Below the pieces are notes generated by a model. The model ran no database searches. It saw nothing but the letters and a program-made list of their open reading frames with translations, and was not told the DNA's origin. From NCBI GenBank assembly GCA_911728455.2, contig OU452229.1, positions 5,387,574 through 5,451,573 of the forward strand: 64,000 nucleotides of DNA, written 5' to 3'. This DNA comes from Marthasterias glacialis (taxonomy: Eukaryota > Echinodermata > Asteroidea > Forcipulatida > Asteriidae). Below are positions 57,443 to 64,000 of the stretch, in pieces. Both the position numbers and the translations under genes were made by a program. The stretch's first letter is position 1, and every line of letters begins with the position of its first letter.

Positions 57443-57466
57443 AAATAAACGGAGTCGTATAACTCC
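57443..57466 (+). terminator. LINE copy 1 3' end: AATAAA signal and hairpin
   Basis: AATAAA at 57,444-57,449 is followed directly by GGAGT-CGTATA-ACTCC (57,451-57,466), 11 bp before the A tail. The same is found unchanged in copy 2. The hairpin may be the recognition signal for the element's own RT, as in other stringent LINEs; this is inference. Confidence 0.55.
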
Positions 57467-57477
57467 ATATTCAAGAG

Positions 57478-57678
<201 letters not shown>

Positions 57679-57863
57679 GCGTTCGAGGTCGCAAGACGTG
57701 TATTTCAACTCTGCTCCTCGTTTTTGCTGATTATTTACTCCTTTTCGTGTTTGTTGCACTCTTCAAGAGATATTATCATTCATACTTGTGAGTATAGCAT
57801 AATATAAGATAACTCTGGTGCTATTTATTGTTGCTGAGGGCCCCTTTGGCCTCTTCATCAATC

Positions 57864-59405
57864 ATGTATCGGGGCCATACAACGGGACGGCCATCTTGGG
57901 CAGACATGGTGAGACCACAGGGCTCGGTAGCACTAAAACGCCAAAACACAATACGTTTCAACGCACGCCATGTAAAGAACCTTACTGCGAAGGAGGTCTA
58001 TGACGCGATTGACAAAGAAGTTGGCACCGTGGAGACAATAAGATGTATAGCCCCACTGGACAGTGGCTGGTACAATGTAACTTTTGACAATGACGTCGAT
58101 TGTGAGTGTATAGCAAGAACGGGCATACTTTTGAAAGGAGTGAGAGAGGAGTGTGAGCGGGCCAATGTCCTAAATTCAGTAGTGGTCTACGTGAAGGCAC
58201 CATACGAAATGTCCGACGACACAGTTGCAAGTGCTTTAATGGCTTATGGAACAGCAGCAAATATAAGACGCCAAACACACGACTTTGACATTAATGTAGA
58301 AACTGGAGTTCGCAGTGTCCTACTGAAGAACATCAAGAAACCTGTACCCAGTTTCATCAAAGTGGGTGAGTACACTTTATCAGTGCGTCACCGAGGACAA
58401 GAGAAGACCTGTAAAATTTGCAGTCAACCTGGCCACCTCGCCCGTGACTGTCACTTGAGAGGAAGGTGCCTGATATGTGGTACCAACACACATAGAGCTG
58501 CCTGGCACAGATACAATGACCAAGACGAGCAAACATCAGTTTTGGACGAAGGAAATTATGAAGAAACATACAAAGAATTCTCAGAGGTAGAGCAAGAAGT
58601 GAGACCGGAGGAAATGGACAACGACAATGACAAAGACGACCAGGAAGAAACCCAGAAAGCGGAAGACGCAATCGCAGAGACCAGCAAAAGACAGCAACCC
58701 AAAAGAATGAGCTTTTGGGATGAAGCAATGAAGGCAAAAGAAAAGAGAAAACGCCAAGTAAGTGGCAGTGAAGAGGAAGAAGAGATAAGGAAAATCTCAA
58801 GAGAAGACAAATCAACAGATGGAGAGAGCGAATCAGAAAACATTGAAATCTATCAAGAGAAATCAGACGTAGATGACACTCCAGAAACACAGGAGACAGA
58901 GGAGCCAGGAATGGAGAATGCAGACCCGTACACAAACAGCTTGAAAGATTCTGAAGATGAAGGTGATTTTGTTCCATACATTCGACATGGAGTACATCGC
59001 CTTCGGAAAAAGCGTACTTCCTGGGAAAGGAAAACCACCGGGGGAGTTATGACACCAACCACAGCCAACCAACCCGACAGACCTAGTCAAGTTAGCCATG
59101 CAGGTCAGCAAAGCAAAAGCCAGTCTCACAAACCAAAGTCAAGCCAATCTGAACAGTCGAATTCAAGACAGTCAACCCATAAGCCTAACTCGAGTCAGAC
59201 TAACCAAAGAGTGACAAGCAAGACAAGCCCATCCAAGAAAGACAAGAACACTCAGCCTGATTGTGAACACACCGTCAAATCCAAAACAGACCATGGCCAT
59301 CCTAGCCAAGCCGATAAGAATCAAGCAACCCAGATCAAGCAAAACCCTCCCATTCAATCCAACCACCCGGCTAGTAGAGGAAGAGGCAGAGGACGATCTA
59401 AATAG
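57864..59405 (+). CDS. LINE copy 2 ORF1 (513 aa)
   Basis: Identical to copy 1 ORF1 except for one residue (His to Tyr, from two adjacent base changes at 58,928-58,929). It has the same two zinc knuckles, acidic segment and basic RGRGRGRSK end. ATG at 57,864. Confidence 0.92.
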   Translation: MYRGHTTGRPSWADMVRPQGSVALKRQNTIRFNARHVKNLTAKEVYDAIDKEVGTVETIRCIAPLDSGWYNVTFDNDVDCECIARTGILLKGVREECERANVLNSVVVYVKAPYEMSDDTVASALMAYGTAANIRRQTHDFDINVETGVRSVLLKNIKKPVPSFIKVGEYTLSVRHRGQEKTCKICSQPGHLARDCHLRGRCLICGTNTHRAAWHRYNDQDEQTSVLDEGNYEETYKEFSEVEQEVRPEEMDNDNDKDDQEETQKAEDAIAETSKRQQPKRMSFWDEAMKAKEKRKRQVSGSEEEEEIRKISREDKSTDGESESENIEIYQEKSDVDDTPETQETEEPGMENADPYTNSLKDSEDEGDFVPYIRHGVHRLRKKRTSWERKTTGGVMTPTTANQPDRPSQVSHAGQQSKSQSHKPKSSQSEQSNSRQSTHKPNSSQTNQRVTSKTSPSKKDKNTQPDCEHTVKSKTDHGHPSQADKNQATQIKQNPPIQSNHPASRGRGRGRSK

Positions 59406-59433
59406 ATAAGTTTTCCTTCCTTACATTGAAAAT

Positions 59434-62400
59434 ATGAGGATCTTACAAGTATCACTTTGTTTTTGCATGGTCTTTTTATCTATTGCATCGATCAACACAA
59501 ACGGAATGAGAAACAATCTGAAACGTAAAGTTTTATTTGATTATCTAGAACGTAGAAAGTTTAGTGTCATTCTCATTCAAGAAACTCACAGTGAACACAA
59601 CGATGAAAATGAGTGGCAAAGACAGTGGAATGGTAAAATGTATTTTAGCCATGGTAGTCGTCAATCTAAGGGAGTTGCTATACTTACATCATACAAGTCT
59701 GGTTTAGATCTGGGTAATATTGATAAAGATGAAGAGGGTCGATGGATTAAAGGCGAACTCAAACTGGGTAATGATAGTATCAATATAGCTTCTGTATATG
59801 CACCCAATGAGATTTCTGCTAGATCAAGATTTTTTGATAACCTTGTCGATTGTATAAATAATGAAAACGATTGGATTGTTGGAGGAGACTTTAACTGCAA
59901 TGTCGATAGTGAAAAAACAAAAGACGTGAGCAAAATAATTCTCAAAAATGTTCTTAATGAAAAAGATCTGTACGATGTGTGGCGTACAACCTATCCCGAA
60001 GATCCCGGGTACACACACTATCATAAAGCCAGCAAGCAAGCCAGCAGAATTGATTACTTGTTCGTATCTCCAGCAATCTTGAATCATATTACTGATATTA
60101 GTGTTAGCCCTTTGGGTTTATCAGACCATCATATTGTCTCATTAAGACTGGACAACTCAAACACCATGCATGGGCAGGGGAGGTGGATTTGTAACAACAG
60201 TCTTCTTAATGATGAAGATTGTATATTTAGAATCGACATATTCTGGAAATATTGGCGTGGTCAGAAAGATTATTACGATTCCCTAGCCGATTGGTGGGAA
60301 TGGGGTAAAGTTAGAATTAAAGAAATCATTAAAGAGTATGGTAAAGAGAAAAGTTGGAGTCTTAAACAACAACAAAATGATCTCCAAAGGCGCTATAACG
60401 ATCTAATTAGTAGCCCAGAGAGAGCCGGGCCTGAAGATATCAAAGATCTTGAAACCCAACTGAAGAAGTATGAAATTAACGAATGGGAAAAGGCTCGTAT
60501 CAGAACCCGTAACATCATGAAAGTTGAGGGAGAAAAACCTTCAAAATTTTTCCTTCATTTAGAGAAAAAGCAAGTTACCTGTACTAATATGGACAAACTT
60601 CTTAATGTAGAAGGTGAAATGGTTGATAACATCGATGATATGTTTAAATGTGTTAATACCTTTTATGGTAATTTGTATGATTCCGAAGACATTTCCCAAC
60701 CTCACATAAACGAAATAATTTCCAATATTGATGATAAAGAAATCCCGCACGAGAACTGTTCTAATCTCAGCAGGGAGATTACTGAAGAAGAAGTAAAAAT
60801 TGCCCTCTTTCAGATGAATAAAAATAAATCCCCAGGTCTAGACGGTTTAACTGTTGAATTCTACCAAGCCTTTTGGGAAACTATTGGTCCTGACCTGCTA
60901 GAAGTTTTTAACGGCTGTTTTAAAACAGGCTCCCTCTGTCAGTCCATGAATAGTGCCATCATTAGGCTTATTTACAAAAATTCTGGGAACAGACATGAAT
61001 TAAAAAACTGGAGACCTATCAGTTTGTTGAATGTTGATTACAAAATCCTTTCGAAGGTAATCACTAATCGATTGAAAACTATCATGCCTTTTCTAATTGG
61101 AGAGGAACAAACCTGTGGTGTAACTGGCAGGAAGATTCACGACAATCTTATGCTTCTTCGTGATATTATTGATTATGCCAATTGGGAGAATTTAGACGCT
61201 GCCTTAATTAGTGTTGATCAGGAGAAGGCATTTGACCGCATCAACTGGATTTTTATGTACACTGTTATGATTAAAATGAAGATCCCTCCTAACCTCATTA
61301 AGTGGATTAAGCTTTTGTACAGCAACCCGAGTAGTCATATCATTATCAACAATTGTATCGGTTCCCCTATTCAAGTGAAAAGAGGGATTAGGCAAGGATG
61401 CCCATTATCTCCACTTTTGTATGCTATTTGTGCTGAAGGTCTTGCAAGTTTAACCAGAAACAATAACAAGCTTAGAGGTATATCCTGCCCGAAAGGAAAA
61501 TGCAGTATCCGGCTTATCCAACACGCTGATGATACTAGTTTTTTTGTCAGTAACAATAATGATTTTGATATTATTAGAGACGTTCTTGAGACCTATTGTA
61601 AAGGAAGTGGCTCCAAAATTAATGTGGACAAGTCTAAAGGACTGTGGCTGGGGCATTGGAAAAACAGAACAGATAAACCTTGCAATTTCAGCTGGGACAA
61701 CAAACTAAAAGTTCTTGGTATCATGTTTGGTAATGCTGTGGAGCCTGCGGATAATTGGAATCCCAGAATTAGCAAGATGCAGTGTACACTTGACAAATGG
61801 TCGAAACGTAATTTAACACTCAACGGAAAGGTTGTAATTGTAAATACTCTTGTAGGCACTAAAGTGAATTACGTAGGCAGTGTTATCTCATGCCCAGAAG
61901 ATCTAACAAAGAAAATTAACGACATGATCTGGAAATACTTTTGGGACTGTAAAAGAGAGAAAATAAAGAAAGACACCATCACTGGCCCTAAAGGATTGGG
62001 GGGAATGGGCCTCATTGATATCAACTGTAAGCTAATGAGCCTGAAGTTACAATGGTTAGCTCGCTATTCACGTGAAAGTGGTAAATGGAAAATCCCTTTC
62101 GACTATTGGATAAGTAAAGCCAGTGGAAGTAACCACTTAGGATGGTATGTTTTTGCCAATGCTAAACAGCCTCTAAAAACCACAAGTTTCTATGTAGATG
62201 TCATTTCTGCCTTTCAAAAAACCGGAGGGAGAATGGAATGTACTTTTTCGTCACTGCTTGAATGTGGTAACGTACCCTTATGGAATAACTCCAAAGCTAC
62301 TATTGACAATTCGGTTCTAAAAAGCCCTATGCTGAAGTCTAATGGTTTTTGTCAAATTAGGGATATTAATCGTAATGGTGAGCTAATTACCTTTAAAGAA

Positions 62401-63222
62401 ATTGCCAAGATCTGTAAGGTTAAAAACATTAATGCGGGTAGAATGGTCAACAGAATCCAAAACCATATCGATCTTTCTTTAATTAAAGAAAAAAGACAAG
62501 GTCCTCCAAGTCATGTCAGCAATTGGTTAATTATGGAAGATCAGGAAAATAATTCAGTTGTCTTCATAAACGACACAAACACTAAAGCTATCTATAGACA
62601 CATTATTCGGAGGAAATTTATCACCCCTAAGATTCAAGAGAAGTGGCATGAAATCCTTCATCTCAGTTGTAAGCTAGAGTGGTCTAAAGTATGGGACAAT
62701 CTTTGGAAAAACCCTTTATTAGATCATGAAGACAAACAATTCCTATACAAACTCAGGTTTCGTGTACATGCTACCAAAGATCTATTACGTAAGATGGGTA
62801 TAGTTGACAATGTAATCTGCCCTCTTTGTGAAACTGAGAATGAAAGCCATGAACACCTATTTATCTATTGTAGTTGTACTATGGATGCTTGGATCTACAT
62901 TGAAAATCTTCTCAGAAAATTCACCTTCAACAAGTATTTTTATCTGACGGATTCCGATAGAATTCTTGGTTATAATGTTAAGGGAGTCTCGGCAGTAATT
63001 GTATGTAAAATGCTTCGCCAAATCTGGAACACTAGGTGCGATAAGGTGTTCAATAATGGACTGAATGAGATCAGCATCATTGCCAGATTCAAACAAAGTA
63101 TGAAACTTTACCTGTACTTCGAAAAAAGAAGGTTAAGCAAAGAATGTTTTGAAAGAAACTTCACATGCAATTCTGCTTTGTGTTCAATAGGAGAAGATGA
63201 CCAACTTATTTTTAGTCTCTAA
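59434..63222 (+). CDS. LINE copy 2 ORF2 (APE endonuclease + reverse transcriptase, 1,262 aa)
   Basis: Differs from copy 1 ORF2 by 10 residues, all outside the catalytic motifs. The changes include Arg/Lys in the endonuclease, His/Arg after it, Val/Ile and Glu/Asp before the RT, Lys/Arg after RT motif 4, and Leu/Val near the C-terminus. The endonuclease GGDFN/SDHH, RT HADD and C-terminal C-x2-C-x7-H-x4-C residues are all kept. There is no stop codon or frameshift. Confidence 0.95.
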   Translation: MRILQVSLCFCMVFLSIASINTNGMRNNLKRKVLFDYLERRKFSVILIQETHSEHNDENEWQRQWNGKMYFSHGSRQSKGVAILTSYKSGLDLGNIDKDEEGRWIKGELKLGNDSINIASVYAPNEISARSRFFDNLVDCINNENDWIVGGDFNCNVDSEKTKDVSKIILKNVLNEKDLYDVWRTTYPEDPGYTHYHKASKQASRIDYLFVSPAILNHITDISVSPLGLSDHHIVSLRLDNSNTMHGQGRWICNNSLLNDEDCIFRIDIFWKYWRGQKDYYDSLADWWEWGKVRIKEIIKEYGKEKSWSLKQQQNDLQRRYNDLISSPERAGPEDIKDLETQLKKYEINEWEKARIRTRNIMKVEGEKPSKFFLHLEKKQVTCTNMDKLLNVEGEMVDNIDDMFKCVNTFYGNLYDSEDISQPHINEIISNIDDKEIPHENCSNLSREITEEEVKIALFQMNKNKSPGLDGLTVEFYQAFWETIGPDLLEVFNGCFKTGSLCQSMNSAIIRLIYKNSGNRHELKNWRPISLLNVDYKILSKVITNRLKTIMPFLIGEEQTCGVTGRKIHDNLMLLRDIIDYANWENLDAALISVDQEKAFDRINWIFMYTVMIKMKIPPNLIKWIKLLYSNPSSHIIINNCIGSPIQVKRGIRQGCPLSPLLYAICAEGLASLTRNNNKLRGISCPKGKCSIRLIQHADDTSFFVSNNNDFDIIRDVLETYCKGSGSKINVDKSKGLWLGHWKNRTDKPCNFSWDNKLKVLGIMFGNAVEPADNWNPRISKMQCTLDKWSKRNLTLNGKVVIVNTLVGTKVNYVGSVISCPEDLTKKINDMIWKYFWDCKREKIKKDTITGPKGLGGMGLIDINCKLMSLKLQWLARYSRESGKWKIPFDYWISKASGSNHLGWYVFANAKQPLKTTSFYVDVISAFQKTGGRMECTFSSLLECGNVPLWNNSKATIDNSVLKSPMLKSNGFCQIRDINRNGELITFKEIAKICKVKNINAGRMVNRIQNHIDLSLIKEKRQGPPSHVSNWLIMEDQENNSVVFINDTNTKAIYRHIIRRKFITPKIQEKWHEILHLSCKLEWSKVWDNLWKNPLLDHEDKQFLYKLRFRVHATKDLLRKMGIVDNVICPLCETENESHEHLFIYCSCTMDAWIYIENLLRKFTFNKYFYLTDSDRILGYNVKGVSAVIVCKMLRQIWNTRCDKVFNNGLNEISIIARFKQSMKLYLYFEKRRLSKECFERNFTCNSALCSIGEDDQLIFSL

Positions 63223-63393
63223 CCTTACTTTTTCTGTCCTTTGGATTCCACATCTTGTTTTTAATTGTAATATACTCAAGTTAATTTTGTTTAAGTTTTA
63301 TTAAGATACATCCATTAATTTTGTGCTTATCTATTGTTTTTTGTGTGTGTATGTAACTGATTTGTTTGTGTGAATATTGTTTTGAAGGTTGGT

Positions 63394-63417
63394 AAATAAA
63401 CGGAGTCGTATAACTCC
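63394..63417 (+). terminator. LINE copy 2 3' end: AATAAA signal and hairpin
   Basis: AATAAA at 63,395-63,400 and GGAGT/ACTCC at 63,402-63,417, the same as in copy 1, 11 bp before the A tail. Confidence 0.55.
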
Positions 63418-63451
63418 ATATTCAAGAGAAAAAAAAAAAAAAAAAAAAAAA

Positions 63452-63905
<454 letters not shown>

Positions 63906-64000
63906 AATTTAAAAAATCTGATGTTAACGTCTTGTTCCTTTTCCTGAATCTACCCCATTAACAAAATCATTGTATAAAATATGTCAATTTTTTTTTTTTT
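63906..64000. other. Window end, no feature seen
   Basis: Short A/T-rich sequence ending in a run of T at the window border. Nothing can be called. Confidence 0.5.

Larger units (their letters stand above)
57679..63451 (+). mobile_element. Full-length L1/Tx1-type LINE, copy 2
   Basis: Unique part 57,679-63,428 (5,750 bp, the same length as copy 1 with a constant offset of 5,951), followed by 23 A and (AAAT)n. I count about 42 single-base differences from copy 1 (roughly 0.7%) and no indel. Both ORFs are intact. Only two of the differences lie in the first 2,075 bp. Confidence 0.96.

Overview
The window is eukaryotic: A/T-rich DNA with spliced genes, tRNA-derived SINEs, many short inverted-repeat transposons (MITEs) and non-LTR retrotransposons. 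A REJ/GPS/PLAT polycystin together with this MITE/SINE repertoire suggests a marine deuterostome, most likely an echinoderm (sea-star-like). That placement is inference; no species marker is visible.

1-19,600 (+ strand): the 3' part of one large gene for a polycystin-1-like, 11-transmembrane receptor/channel. I could join 18 coding exons (407-19,584) with conserved GT/AG borders and perfectly matching phases. They give about 2,130 residues in the order REJ module, GAIN domain, GPS, TM1, PLAT, TM2-TM6, TOP (polycystin) domain, S2-S6, C-terminal helix. The first exons lie upstream of base 1. The introns carry MITEs, SINE pieces, minisatellites, a perfect 28-bp hairpin and two decayed partial copies of neighbouring exon sequence.

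19,600-44,000: about 24 kb with no gene I can support. It holds MITEs of several families, G-rich and degenerate tandem repeats, and a fold-back element.

44,000-49,823 (+): a candidate small secreted-peptide gene. It has a CCAAT/TATA-like promoter, a signal-peptide exon, two tiny symmetric phase-1 exons each encoding one C-x3-C motif, and a short terminal exon. The predicted product is about 77 residues. I do not recognise the family; this is the best candidate in the window for an undescribed gene.

51,300-63,900: two full-length, intact LINE elements of L1/Tx1 type in direct tandem. Both unique parts are exactly 5,750 bp, each with a zinc-knuckle ORF1 and an endonuclease/reverse-transcriptase ORF2. 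Each has the same 5' end directly joined to an (AAAT)n microsatellite and ends in poly(A) followed by (AAAT)n. This points to a microsatellite-targeted retrotransposon that is active or only recently silent.
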